Positions 1-14,000 of a stretch of DNA of 64,000 nt are shown here, piece by piece. The stretch covers positions 62,001 to 126,000 of the forward strand of contig WNNJ02003493.1 of NCBI GenBank assembly GCA_012934845.2. The letters are read 5' to 3'. A program made the position numbers and the translations under genes. This DNA is from Pomphorhynchus laevis (Eukaryota > Acanthocephala > Palaeacanthocephala > Echinorhynchida > Pomphorhynchidae). Below the pieces are notes generated by a model. It was given only the letters and a program-made list of their open reading frames with translations, had not been told where the DNA came from and made no database searches. How positions within the stretch are numbered: the first letter of the stretch is position 1; each line of letters opens with the position of its first letter.

Positions 1-495
1 TCATTTTGCTGCCTACAACTCACGGTCCATTTTCAACTATAGTCTATCCGATCAATTTATCGTTACCCTTGATCTCACTCACAAACACACCCCTCCTCAC
101 ACACCTACAATCCTACGTCGCTCTTTGAGAAATCTTGACCTCTCCCTTCTCCGCTCTGCCTTACTCAAATCATCTCTATAATTACCCACAATAACATATT
201 CATCTCCTCACGATCTCGCCTTTCTTTTCGACTCTGAACTCACATCCACTCTCGATATTCTCTTGCCCTTCAAGTATCACCCACACCGTCGCTTGCACCG
301 TGTCCCATGGTTTGACATCCAATGCCTACTCTCAAAGCGTCGACTCCGTCATGCTTTTCGAGTCTATAACCGCTCTCTCAGACTTGATTTCCGCTAGATC
401 ACTCCGTCTTTCCGTGATACCTATCTTGCTCATCGCCGGTCTCATCTCAATCTACTACGGACCAAATGCAACTCGTTCTGGCAGCATAAAATCAT
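1..495 (+). mobile_element. L2/CR1-type LINE, endonuclease-RT linker fragment
   Basis: This fragment is cut by the window edge. It matches the L2-type copy at 36275-36790 nearly base for base in layout: the same phrase about the end of the APE endonuclease, then a linker with SKRRLRH in one frame. It carries stops and ends near 495, where the sequence changes to a different LINE. No RT motif is present, so it is a remnant of the segment between endonuclease and RT. The family assignment rests on alignment to the other copies in this window. Confidence 0.75.
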
Positions 496-499
496 GACT

Positions 500-765
500 T
501 CATTGGAAATTTGGCTTTTAAAAATGAATTATTAATTAATTTATCTAAATGTGCCTGTTGCGATTAAAAGGTTCACGAAATTCTATCGCATCTACATATT
601 TCCTTAGATTGAAACAGATCGAACAAGTAAACCAATTTAAAGATCTAGGCATGTAGGTTTCTGGTGATTTGTCGTATCAACGACATACCGATTATGGTCC
701 AACGAATGGTCGGACTCATTCGCTTACATTTGATTACATGATTTTACAATCATTTCAAACTAGGG
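500..765 (+). mobile_element. CR1-like LINE fragment, RT thumb region
   Basis: In broken frames the + strand reads NLSKC, then QVNQFKDLGM and VSGDLSYQRH. This follows the KDLG...(S)xDLS...H signature that lies after the RT catalytic core in CR1/Jockey-like LINEs. The frame has stops. It abuts the L2-type fragment on the left, and AT-rich DNA follows on the right. It could come from any CR1-group family. Confidence 0.45.
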
Positions 766-864
766 CCTCTTCGTTTATTTTATGTAATTTGCTATACAAT
801 AAGAAATGTAAATAATAAATTTTCTCTTACAATAAGAAATGTGAATGAAAATTTTCGTGTTGTT

Positions 865-1800
865 CACAATCGTCCGAAAATTTATTGTCGACCAGTTTCT
901 CCTCCTCGCCTCCTTCTATAGTCAATTCTGATTGCCGCTCTACCGCATAGGTCTACTCAACATCTGTTCTATCCAAAATAAAACTGACCTTCTCAACACA
1001 TTTGCCCAACAATCGCCTGACATTTGCTGTATAACTGAATCTTGGCATACCAGTTGTGATGATCTCGCTTTCCGTCGTCTACGTTCAACATGAGTCTCTC
1101 TCGTTGATTCTGCCGCTCTTCAGATAATGCGGTATCATCATCCACGTCGAGTTATGGTGGGATTGTCACCTTTGCCCGCGCTCATTCATATCTCATAAAA
1201 AGCACCCGAATCTTTTGATATATAGATATATATTATATTTAGATGATCTTATCCTTTCCTACTTGAACTCGCTATCATGTATCCTCCTGGATCTTCACAT
1301 CATTCCTCCAAGTTCTTCGATGAACTAGCTGATATTCTTTCTTATTGTTCACTTTCAGCACTCCCACTGTTTGTACTAGGTGATTTCAACATTCGCTTGG
1401 ATCGCCCTTCCGATTCAGATTTTATTAATTTTGATTAATATTATTTCCGACTATAATCTCCATTACTTCAGACCTTCTCCCACTCATATACTTGGCGGTA
1501 CTCTTGATAAAATTGCAACTCCGTGCAGATTCTCTACACATACTTCATTAAAATCTCAGATCCTAGTCTCTCTGGCCGCTTTCTACTTATCCTAAATATT
1601 ACTAATTAGATTGCTTTCTCTCAAGTCTCGCCTACCTTCAATCGACCTTGAAAATTTCTCAATCTTACTTTATTTCGATCTGATATTCTTGGCTCTGCTT
1701 TTGTGTCTCCTAATTCGCCTTCCCTTTCCGTCGATTTCCTATCCTCTTTATTTAAATCTCGATTACATATTACCTCGCCGATCACACTTATCGTAAGCAT
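865..1800 (+). mobile_element. L2-type LINE fragment, APE endonuclease part
   Basis: The broken + frame reads GLLNICSIQNKTDLLN, then ITESWH (an endonuclease core motif), then FVLGDFNIRLDRPSDSDF and THILGGTLD. This is the order seen in the APE-type endonucleases of L2/CR1 LINEs. It aligns to the fuller copy at 40825-41600. The RT half is missing, because after about 1800 the sequence becomes the 5' flank of the C9orf78-like gene. Confidence 0.8.
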
Positions 1801-2020
1801 TCTCGAATAGTCAATACTATGATTTAAATTTAGACTATGGTCTAAATTATAAAAAGTCATTATGAAAACTGTTAAACGCATAGAGGTTTAAACTGCTCAA
1901 CATATGTTCATTTACAATCAACTTTATATTTTTCATTTAACTATTAAACATTTCCTTTTAATTATGAATTATCATAGCGAATATTATTTTATTTTCTTTT
2001 AATCGTATCTGATTTGTTCG

Positions 2021-2091
2021 ATGCCAAAGACACGAAAATTACGAAAACGCAGGAACAGTGATAAGGATTCATCTGAAGAAGATGATATTAG
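2021..2091 (+). CDS. TLS1: TLS1-like gene, exon 1
   Basis: The exon begins with ATG and encodes MPKTRKLRKRRNSDKDSSEE followed by DDI, ending with two bases of an Arg codon before the donor gtaatt. The basic-then-acidic start is typical of the family (human MPVVRKIFRRRRGDSESEE). No TATA box or other promoter element stands out upstream, where the DNA is a decayed L2 fragment and AT-rich sequence. Confidence 0.9.
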
Positions 2092-5000
2092 GTAATTCTA
2101 TTTTTACTAAAACTATTGTGCATTTAAATTAAATTGAAATTGAATGCTTAATTTAATGCAGTGAATGAACACAAATTTTTATTTTAATAGAATACCAAAA
2201 TATTTGATTTTCTAAAGACACTTTTACATGTGTTCCTTCAAAAATCGTCAAAAAATAGGTATGACCAAATGTAGCATTTGCAGCGATTTTATCAACAAAT
2301 ATTTATCACAGGTTACTTTAAGATGTTAGGGATTTAACATCTCAAAGCCGTACCTAAAATAGATTGTCTACCTCCACAAAAATTTGCCACCTGAGTTTAA
2401 ACAATATTCAATTTAATTTAAAATAAAAAATATTATTGTAATAGAAATAAAAATTATATGTTAAAATCCCGCGTTAAGGTTTGCCACTAGCATCGATCAT
2501 CGTAAAAGCAAATTTCTAAAAGCTCATTTCTTCATCGTCGATCTTTTGTTTGACAGCTAGCTCCTTCTTTGTCGCTTCCACGATAGCGTCCTCCGCCTCT
2601 CCTGCTTGATCAACATCATTTGAAATCAAAAAGTCACTAAAATGCATGACTGACTTAACTTTCTAAACGTCGATCCCGGTTAAACCCATTTCCTTGAATA
2701 TTCCTATCGTACGATCTTCGGAATACCGCGTGTTATGAATTTGTTTTGCAACCTAGGGTCTCCTGTGGTAAGGGTTGTCAATGGTACTCGTCATCCATTT
2801 GTCCTTGTGCACTGTGTTCGTTTTCATTGGGCGCTCCAATCATCGTCTGCTTCAAAGCCACAATCACTTAGCATTATTGCTTCAATGGAATATATGAACT
2901 TCATCCTTTAACAATCATCGGGAATCTCGTAGTTGGGATCCGCAATCCTCTCTCGACTATTCCAGTCCACGGCTTGGTATCGGACGAATTTGCGATTGCG
3001 CGAGGTTGCAGAATGGCTCTGTCATCGGTCAAATTTTCTGTTTGTACTGTCGCATTGTAGATCTTTACGTCATGACCGATTTGAAGCATTAAGATGCGAC
3101 GTGTAAATGTGTGTGAGTACGTCGGCGGCTCGATTTACAGTCATGGTTCGTGCCAATGTAATTTATGATAACGTGCACGATTCGCTTCTGAAGACCACAT
3201 ATATCAGGATCAAACATGATATAATATGGTGATGAGTTGCTAAACGTTTTCTGATAGGCTCCTGAACTGAACAGCTTCGCATAACCTACTCTGCAATCGA
3301 TATCCTCTTCAAAGATCACGAAACACTGATGAGATCGTGATATTTAGTGCTTGCATGTGTCGCGGAATGTTTAGATACCCAATAGAAACGGACATATTCA
3401 GTTGTTTTCAATCCGGTATACTTGGAGTCATTCACTTCGAGTACTTCTTTGTTGCAACTACAAATTTGCCCAAAGGCTTCTCCGTCTTTAAGGGTGTGAC
3501 CCTGTTCTTTAGAGGATTATCGCCATCGAATGAATCTCCCAGAACTATTCCACCTTCTTCCCGTTTCGTCTGATGAAGTTTCTTCGCTTCTGCTGTCATT
3601 ACCTAATAAAACCTCTCCTTCTGACCCAATTCCCACTCACTTGCTTAAAAATATCTGCTCCTTTATCTTACCCTTCCTAACCACATTGTTCAACTCGTCC
3701 ATCCGTAGCCGTACATTTCCTTCCATCTGAAAATGCGCCACTGTTCGTCCTCTCATCAAATAGCAATCTCTCCACTCCTCACTACCATCTTCGTACCGTC
3801 TTATTTCACTTCTCCCAACCCTCTCTAAACTCCTTGAGCGTCTCGTTCTTAAGCAAGTTAATACATACCTCTTTTCCTCGAACTTATTTCCTCCTTTCCA
3901 AGCTGCTTTTCGCTCTCATTACTCTACCGAAATTGCATGTCTTAAAGTTTATAACGACTTACTCATATCACGCGATCAAAAATTATGTAGTGTCATAGTT
4001 TCTCTTGATCTATCATCTGCTTTTGACATCGTCGATCACTCGATTATTCTCCATCGCCTTCGTCATGATTATGGCTTCTCTTTACCCACTGTATCATGGT
4101 TTTCTTCATATCTATCAAACCGTACATTTCGCGTATATTCTAACTCTTCTCTCTCCCATCCTTTATCCATTCCGTCCGGTGTTCCACAAGGCTCCGTATT
4201 AGGCCCTATACTTTTCTCTCTTCTTCTTGGTGATTTGTCTTCGATTTCTCATAAATTTAACTTCCATGTTATGCAATATGCTGATGACATTCTCATCTAT
4301 GTTCATGCACCTGTTTATCGTATTCACGATCTTAGTGTTTCTGCTTCCGTCTGTCTTGTCTTAATTTCCAATCATCTTTCTTCCCTTCGCCTTTCTCTGA
4401 ATCCTGAAATATCCAAAATTATGTGGATCCTACCTCCACGATCCTACCTCGACGTTTCGGCTTCGAATCTCCCTCCGTATCATTAAATTCTACAATTCTT
4501 CCTATCGTTGATAATCTCGTTTTCATAGGCTTCCATTTTGACAACCGACTTTCACTTAATCCTTTCGTTAGAGATAAAGCACGTTCATCTACCTTGATAC
4601 TCCGCAACCTCCGTCACGTTCGTAGATTGATCGATTTCCCTTCTTGTATGACTCTCATATCATCTCTCCTTTTTTCTAGACTCGATTATTGTCTTAGTCT
4701 ATTTTCCAACTCACCTAAATCCACTCTTCTTCCCCTACAACGCATCGTCAACGCAGCTGTCCGAATTCTCCTCCGTCTTCGTCGTTTTGATCATACATCC
4801 TACCATCTTGCTTCTCTCGATTTGCCTACAATTTATTGTCGTGTTCAAATTCGTCTTCTTATCGTTGCTTTCCGCCTTGTAACTTTTCATACCCCTTCAT
4901 TTCTCAACCTTCCTTTTCTTGATAATTCTCGTCCTGTTTACTGTTCCTTGCGTTCCTGTAATTCCCTTCTTTTACATGTCCCAAACTACTCTACCTCCTT

Positions 5001-8000
5001 TGGACTCCGATATTTTCATCCTACGACTTGAAATTAGATTTTTCGAAAACGGCCTGATATTGTCTGTTAAACTGTCTACGATATCACCAGAAGTTGCGAT
5101 TCTTTGTATATTTGGCGATTCGGGAACTTTGGAGACGGCTGACTTTGTGGACTGAATGACCAAAGACTCAATCGCGTTGCCCCAATCCTATTACATATGT
5201 CGACGCCTATCATCTCCGAAATGAAACTCGATTCAAAATGAAAACTCGACGTTTCTATTGTTTGCATGGAGATGACTGGATCATATTACTGATTCAAGTT
5301 GGAGCAGGAATTATTGTTTCTCATTCTCCATGTGGGTTCTCTATAAACGGGTTGGTAAAGTCGGTTCAAAAGATTAATGCTAGATAAGATATCATTTAAA
5401 TTTGCTGTCATTAGTGCTATTGAGATTTACTGAAAGAGCCTTGCGGATACGTATGCTATATGGTAGAGATGATCTGATAGCTATGGATCGGGTGATCCGT
5501 CTATTTTTTCTCATTCCGATTATATGACATTCTATGACCGCATGTATAAGTTATAAACCGCCTCAAGAATTTTAGCTCGATACGTTTAATCCTTGATTAA
5601 TGATGCGTATTTCGCAGCTGCGTAACCGGGCACATAAGCTGACTGTCGAGGAAATGCTTTCTGTAGTGGATGTGTCACCGCAAAATCTATGTATATGAAA
5701 GATCTTGGGATATCTCAAGATATCTGCTGGCTGTTATTGTAGCTTATGGACAAGGTTGCGAACCTCGCAGCCCACATGCATTCCCGCTGATTGTGCCGCC
5801 TGGATGACGACGCCAAGGATTCTACTATGGCTCATTCCTGGATAACCCCCGTAACTGCATGTTAGTGCATGAAACCACTAAGCATCTTCATTGCGAAAAC
5901 ACCGTCTAAACGGTGGTTTCTTGGATCAATTTTTAGGCATAACCACATTCTTATAAGAATTGTAAATTCTTTTATTGGAATGAATATCAGCTATAAAACA
6001 GAAATCAATAAAGAATTGAACGATTTTCGTTTTTATTAAGACTATTTTTTGTGTTTTTTCATTATTGCTGCTAGTGCTATGAGCTTATGCTCCATTGCTG
6101 CTGTACGATTAATATAAATATTTAATATTATATGATATGCATGATATATTAGTCATCTTAATTACAAAAAATGAAAAGGTCAAAAAGATAAATTGTTTAA
6201 ATGTGATCATATTTGGCGTTTGAAGCACGGTATTGAGGTTGATTGGCGTATTGAATGGGCAGATGATTCTACGATAGAGGATCAGCCACAAGGAAGGAGC
6301 GGAAGCCAAAAGATGTAGAGTAGTTTGTGAAATGTAAAAGAAAAGAATTATGGGAACGCAAGGAATAGTAAACATGATGAGAATTGTCGAGAAAAAGAAG
6401 GTTGACAAATGAAAGGGTATGAAATGTTACAAGTCGGAAGGCAACGAGAAGAAGACGAATTTGAACACGATAATAAATGATAGGAAATCGAGATAATCAA
6501 GATGGTGGGATGTATGATCAAAACGACGATGACGGAGGAGAATTCGGACGGCTGCGTTGACGATGCGTTGTAGTGGAAGAAGAGTAGATTTAGGTGAGTT
6601 GGAAAATAGTAATAAATTCTTGAGAAAATGAAAAAAGATATGAGAGTCATACAAGAGGGGGAAATCGATCAATCTACGAATTTAACGGAGGTTTCGGAGA
6701 ATCAAAGTAGATGAGCGTACTTTATCTCTAACGAAAAGTTTAAGTAAAAATCGGTTGTCAAAATCTAAGCCTAGGAAAACGAGATTGTCAACGACAGGGA
6801 GAATTGTAGAATTTAATGATACGGAGGGAGATTCTAAGCCGATGCGTCGAGATAAGACTTACATTTTTTTGGAATTATTAGGATTCAGAGAAAGGCGAAG
6901 AGAAGAAAGATGATTTAAAATTGAGGCAAGACAGTTGGAAGCCGAAACACTAAGATCATGAATACGATAAGTAGGTGCATGAACATAGATGATAATGCCA
7001 TCAGCATACTGCATAACATGGAAGTTAAATATATGAGAAATAGAAGACAAATCATCGAGAAGAAGAGAGAAAAGCAAAGGGCCTAATACGGAGCCTTGTG
7101 GAACACCGGACGGAATGGATAAAGGATGGGAGAGAGAAGAGTTAGAATAGACGCGAAATGTACGGTTTGATAGGTATGAAGAAAACCATGATACAGTTGG
7201 TAAAGATAAGCCATAATCATAACGAATACGCTGGAGAAGAATCGAGTGATCGACGAGGCAAAAGCAGACGATAGATCAAGAGAAACTATGACACTACATA
7301 ATTTATGATCGCGCGATATGAGTAAGTCGTTATAAACTTTAAGACATGTAATTTCGGTAGAGTTATTAGAGCGAAATGCGGCTTGGAAGGGAGTAAATAA
7401 GTTAGAGGAGAAGAGATATGTATTAAGTTGCTTAAGAACGAGACGCTCAAGGAGTTTAGAGAGGATTGGGAGAAGTGAAATAGGACGGTACGAAGATAAT
7501 AGTGAGGAGTCGAGAGATTGCTTTTTGATGAGCGGATGAACGGTTGCGCATTTCCAGATGGAAGGAAATGTACGGCTACGGATTGACGAGTTGAACAATG
7601 TGGTTAAGAAGGGTAAGATAGAGGAGTAGCTATTTTTAAGCAAGTGAGTGGGAATTGGGTCAGAAGGATAGGTTTTATTAGGTAATGACAGAAGATTAGA
7701 AGAAACTTCATCAGACGAAACGGGAAAAATGTGGAATAGCTTTGGGAGGGAAGTATTCAAAGCGAAGAGAGGTTACAAGAGGCATTTGCTAATAATGATA
7801 ATTCATAAATAAAGAGAAAAATAATATATCAATTAATAAGTAATTGTAATAATTAATCTTAACTGCTTATAAAAGATAAACTGTTGATGTTTTAAACTTT
7901 AGTTTAATTCAACTATTTTAATTGTGCAGAACATCTTTGGATGACATTAAACTTGTACAAAAGCTTCGACAGAGACACAAAGGGTTGAATCCCGAAGTAC

Positions 8001-11000
8001 TAGCATTTGGATTCAATTATAACGGCAGAAGTGATGCATATACAGTAAGTTTTAGTATTTGTTGATCTAAACGTTTGATTTAACAGCAGCAGTCGATTAA
8101 TTTACGAACCGGTGGCTATATAGACGTTAGAAAGGTTCGAGCAAGGTACATATGTTTTCTACTGTAATTTTAATATAATTTTGTTTTTATCAAAATGTTT
8201 AATCAACACATTTAATTTAATTTTTTAACGAAAGAAAGTTTATTTATTAAATAATAAATATTTAATCTAAGGGTCTGCATTAGTATTCTTCAACTCACAT
8301 CATTGGACGGTGGCGGGCAGAACGCCGACCTTGGATGCACATCGAGATGCATCGTTCAAGCTGCAGTCCAATTCTTGCCTGGATCCTCGATAGTTCATTT
8401 GCATATGGCAGCCATTTCTTTGTTGCAAGTTTGTGTGATATTCTTTTGATGACCGCAGTAGCCAACTTCCCTGTTTCGCCTATGCAAAAGAGTGCAATAG
8501 GAATAAAACTTGCTCGTTCAACCAATGACACTCACTCCTGGTATTTCGAATTTTTTCGTTGCTCATAATACTCGAAAGAGGCTAGAGTAGATTTCAAAAG
8601 TTTGGACGGAACGAAAACGTTGAAGACGCGCAAGTATCGAATAAAGCTTGCTCCGAGCGACCCCCATAAAATCTACAACACGAAATATTCAGCCGAGCCT
8701 CAGAATCGGTAGTGATAGTAGCTCTTTCGAAAATAATACTGTTATGAACAGGCTTTAGCATTGGCTCAATCTGTACACCATTGCATATTTCTGTAAGTTT
8801 ATCTGCCAAAATGTCATGTATTGAGTTATGTCTGATTGAAGGGACCCTCCGTTGGCACCTGAGAGTGAGTGAGCAAGCGAAGTGGGTTCTCCGCATGGGC
8901 AGTGAGTGGGCGCATCACTCGACAGACTATTATATCTGGCTCCTATCGCATCACGGAATGCTGCGTTATCGATACGAGTGTGAGGTTCATATGTAGGGTA
9001 TTTAGATAACCACGATGAAGCACCCTTGACCGAAGAATGTTTAACCATTCTTGCTGTTGTGTCATCAAGTTCTGAGAGGACATTCGATCTTAGTGATTTC
9101 TGAATTTCAGATTTCAGTAAACGGATGCGAGCAGAGCAAATATTTTGCTCGGTCCTTAGATTGCCTCCATATAGACCATTTAAAGATGGTTCTTTAAGAT
9201 TTGGGAGAATTTGTACTCCTCTTGGACGCTCACACAAAGATCGACAATGCCGATGCCCCCGCAGTTTAATGGAATAGAGAATAGTGTCCACCGCGATTTA
9301 TCATCAGCGGCCGCAAGAGCGAAAATCTCACTGAAACTGTTGTGAATAACATGCTGTAGTTCATCAAACCAGTTGCATTGACAGTCGGTCGTGCGCTGCG
9401 TGTGAATCCATTTTTTTGTAGAGCCCGAATCATGCTCGTATATGTTACTTGAGCATCTAGTATGCCGACCTCGGTTAAACGACTAACGAGTGTGCAAAAT
9501 TGCGATACTTTTGCGGTGATTGAACTATGGCCATAGCCATCTCTTCCAACTGGAGCACCAAGAAATACGGTACCATCAACACGAATTTCAATTCCGGTAT
9601 CGCCGAATAGGCTGCGCATGTCGGATTCTCTTTCTTGAGAAGCTAGCAAGACACTTTTTGGAATTGACATGGAACCCAAAAGCTGGACCGATTTGGCATA
9701 AAAGCATGAACGAGTCTTTAATTTGATTAGGTGTTCCCACCAGGCTACCATCATCCGCATACAAGAATTGATGAATGTTAGGAAACTTTGTTGCTATCTG
9801 CGATAAGATGGGTAGTGTTGCAACTGCAAATGCAGGCATTGCTGTCACATCACCCTGCGTAAAGCGCTATTCAGATGAGATGAATTCGTTGCCAATTCAG
9901 AAATCTGAAGGATTGTCGTAAAAATTGTGCATGACAGTGGAAAGCAAAGGGCACCGCGATCAATGTTTACAAAGGTTGCTTTTCTATTGATCCTATTAAA
10001 CGCATTGTCCGCATCGATAGTCAAAAGAACTGAGTTGGGATACTCAATGAATCTATCACGAACTGCGCGTGTCACACATTCAACTCCGCATCGTTGACCT
10101 GCACACATCTGTAATCGTCCGCAAACTTGTTGGACATCATCAGAAACGAAAGACAGTATCACCTTGGACATGATTCTCCTGCTAACGTCGCCAATACCCA
10201 TTGGTCTTATCCCTGACTTTTTCGTTAATGCGATTAAACGATTGGATGCTAGAACATTGACTGTATCAGCCGATATGACTTTCGTTGCTAGAGATATGGA
10301 GAATACTGCAAGTGAATTTGCCAGTTCAGTCGATTCCCTCCCGAACTTTGTGAGCATATTTGGCCAGGATTGGGCATCAAACCCAGAGGGGGAAAACGCT
10401 ACCTTTTACTCATTTCGCAATCCGTATAATGAGCTCGCTGTCTATAGAATCAAAGACCACAGGGTGAGAGTTAGGCACTGTGAGAGGTAAAGTCCAGACA
10501 ATAGCAGCTTGGTCGAGCGGAGCAGCGGTAGGGTGTTTGTCCTTTAGCAAGCTTCGGGCGGATCTTTAATTAATCATATCATTATGCTGCAATAAAACAC
10601 CGGCGTTGATTCACTGTCGAGAAGATGTATAGCGGCACTCAACCTACCACCCAAAATCAAACTTACAAACCTCTTGCGCCAGTCACGTGTCATGGTAGAC
10701 CTAAGCCTTAAGAGAGTTAATTTGTTGCAATGCCCAGGCTTCGGAATGCAATGATGAATATTCCTTATTGAACCATAAGTCCAGTCTTCGCGATAATTTC
10801 GAAAATAATGCTTAATAAAATAAAATTTTAAATAACAATTAAAAATTGTATCTACGAGCTAAGGGAAATTTTTTATATTATTTTTTTATTAATTTAAATT
10901 ATTAATTTAAAATTAAAATAATTTAAAGATTAATCAAATTACAAGTTAGTATAAATTATTAAATTATTTAATTCTAAATAAATTAGATAATTAAAATAGA

Positions 11001-14000
11001 TTATAATTTTGTTTATAAATCTAAGCCGATAAAAAAGTTATATCAATTAATTAAAATTTACAATTTAAGAATTAATAATTAATATATTTTTAAAGGCAAC
11101 ATAAGGTAATATAAGATAATATATTCAAAGTCTTTATTGCTAGTAAGTACTTTAATCGTTACAACCATTACACCGCTAACCTTAAAAATGTCAAGCTTTA
11201 GCTAAATTACGCAAGTTTGTACTATTTTTGTAAGAAAATTAACGATTAAAATTTTTAAAATTTGCAAGAAAATTTTTAAATTAATTCGCTTGTGTAATTA
11301 AGCAAATGCTCGTATAGGTAATAAGGCTGTAAAACTTTAAGCTAATTTAATCATAATTTACATAAGTTTGTACTATTTTTGTTATTTACACATTAAAAAT
11401 TAATTCGCTTGTGTAATTAAGCGAATGTTCGTATAGGAGATATAGGAGAACGCTCACTTTCCTTGAGCGTTCTCGATGATGTACGAGCTGTCCTCTGTAA
11501 AATAAGGTGACCGAGAATAATAGCCATACAGAACGATCGGATTGAGAAATAGACTCTGTATATGCGGGCAAGTTCGGATACAAACCTTTTCGAAGCAGCA
11601 CACTTGGGTAGTCTGAATAAATTGGGTTTCCAGTGGATCACCTGGAAGCCAATATATATTTATATATTCTATTATATAAAATTAATTAATAATAATAATA
11701 GTCAATGTACAAATGTTCACAAAAAATGAATAAAATCTTCAAATTGATTATTATCAATTGAAGGTAATCGACTTGCGCGTATAGTAAAGTGACCCATCTT
11801 AGCCGTTAGAAACGATACATGGCAACGCAAATTTGCAATTATATCGGTGTAACCATTTTGATATGTCTTCGGTTTTCTGGCAAGATATTTTAGCAAGATG
11901 TCCGTTGCCAGTCCAATTCATCCACAAACTGAGAAGACAAGAGGTACAAAAGAACCGTTCTCGATTGTTTGGACGCGTTCAATTATTATTAATAATAATA
12001 TTACTTTATACTAAAGTAATAAAGTATAGCTCTAACTGATGAACTCCAATAGTTATTCTATAATACATTGCAAACTATCTATTAATTGGTTCATAATTAA
12101 TTGTAAATATTTAAATATTACCAGGTAGAACTAATAATAAATAAACTCAAATTACCTAGAAATACCTGACAAATATATGTTTAAGTTGCAGGCAAGTCGA
12201 ACAAGTATCACGAATACGACATCTTAGTATTAAGATATTTTAAAATTGCACAAACCGAACTTAACATTATGTGCAATAACCTCATCTTACGCATTTTTGT
12301 TATGAATGTGCAAATAGTCCACATATGTTTACACATTTACAAGTCACTACGTTTCTGATAATTTGGGATTTACTGGGATTCACAGAGCTTCTCAAAAACC
12401 ACGACCCTAATTCGTGTTTATTTGCAACCCCAAATGTGATTTCGTTAAAAACAAATGTTTTCTTTATAATTCAACATTCAAATAGCAAAGTAAAAATCAA
12501 AACGTGGACAACTCAAAATGGGCAAAACCATTGTTGCTAATAAAGAATAGCGTTTTCTACAGTGTCAAGAGTCTGAACAAAATAATAATCTACACATGTA
12601 AGTCAAAACCGATGTTTTTCATAAAAATGCTGATAGGACTAGACTGTCTTGTCATTTATTTTAACAGAATCATATCGTAAATCAGACAATGCCTAGGGTA
12701 CATTCAGGTCGACAAGCCGCATACATTACAAATATAACATACCCACAATTACGTCACTTTTGTTAATATCTTTACAAATTTGCTCAGATAACTATTTGCA
12801 ATCTGTGGACAGATGGATTTTTTGTCTAAACTTAAAAATCAAAATTTTCCAAAACTGGGCAAAAATAAGTCTGATCGAAATCAAAGAATAAATTTTAAGA
12901 ATTGCAACAATATGTAATGATATTGGCTTTCTTCAAAATCATTTAAATAATTTAATAGATACTTATTTTAAACTAGGTTACTATAAATAATTTAACATCA
13001 AGCAGAAAATAGTAAAATATATAAATCAACACAATAATATAAAGAATAAATTTAAACTCTTAAGTGGCAAATTTTTATGGATGGATAATAAATAATATAC
13101 TTTGTATTGGAATAAGATACTAGATAGTTTTATCGGAGGAAATACATCATTAGCATGTATTTGGCCCCGCTGCTATGTTGGGTAGAGGAGTTAGGGGCCG
13201 AAACCTGATAGAATATCAGTTCCTCCTGATGACCTCTAATTCTTATTCGGATACAACGTCTGTTATTTATTAGTCAATTCATAAAAATGACGTTTATTTT
13301 AAATTTTATTTTTTATTTTTTATTTTTATTTTTAACTTGATTTAAATTATAGAAAATCTAAAAACAATTATTAATTTTATTATTTAATTATTAAATTTTG
13401 ATTTAGCATTATTATGTTTTGTTTATTTTATAATTATATAACAATACGTAGACTCAGTTAGCTGATTTAATATTCATTTGATCAATATTAAGGACATAAG
13501 CTAAGTAGAATACAAAAATAATGCTGATTATTTTTCATGATTCGGCTTTAATTGAAGTTATAAGATGATGTAAACGGTGAAGAGCGTCAACTGTAGTTAT
13601 AAGATCTAAAAGGTCGAAAAAGTCTACACATTCTAAAATCAGATCAGATAACTGAGTCTACGTGTATTAAATTAAATTATTATATAATTTATTATAAATT
13701 ATTATATAATTATAATATAATTTAATATAATTAAATATAATTTAAATATAATTTAATTTTATATAATTTAATATATTATAATATAATATATATAAATTAT
13801 TATAAATTTTTATGAATTTATAATAATTTCAGTATCTGATAATTTCTTTATCAGATATATAAAGTATATATATATCTGATTATATGTTAAATATATAATC
13901 AGATCAGGTAACTGAGTTAAATTATTTATAAATTAAACATAACGATAATTACAAATAATTTTATATAATTTATATTTGTAGTTAAAATTTAAAATTATAA

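Noticed and set aside
1611-1881. Overlapping open frames on both strands
   Set aside because: They lie on decayed LINE DNA and have no family resemblance; they are chance frames in pyrimidine-rich sequence.
10505-10580. tRNA-like phrase (TGGTCGAGCGG, then GTGTTTGTCC..., TTCGGGCGGATC)
   Set aside because: The first box resembles a tRNA A-box, but the B-box is poor and no acceptor stem can be paired. At most it is a decayed tRNA-derived repeat.
13163-13240. Canonical hammerhead ribozyme in the Penelope-like tail
   Set aside because: CTGATGA and GAAA are present, but the helix order and the required stem after CTGATGA do not form. It is reported only as an unknown structured block.
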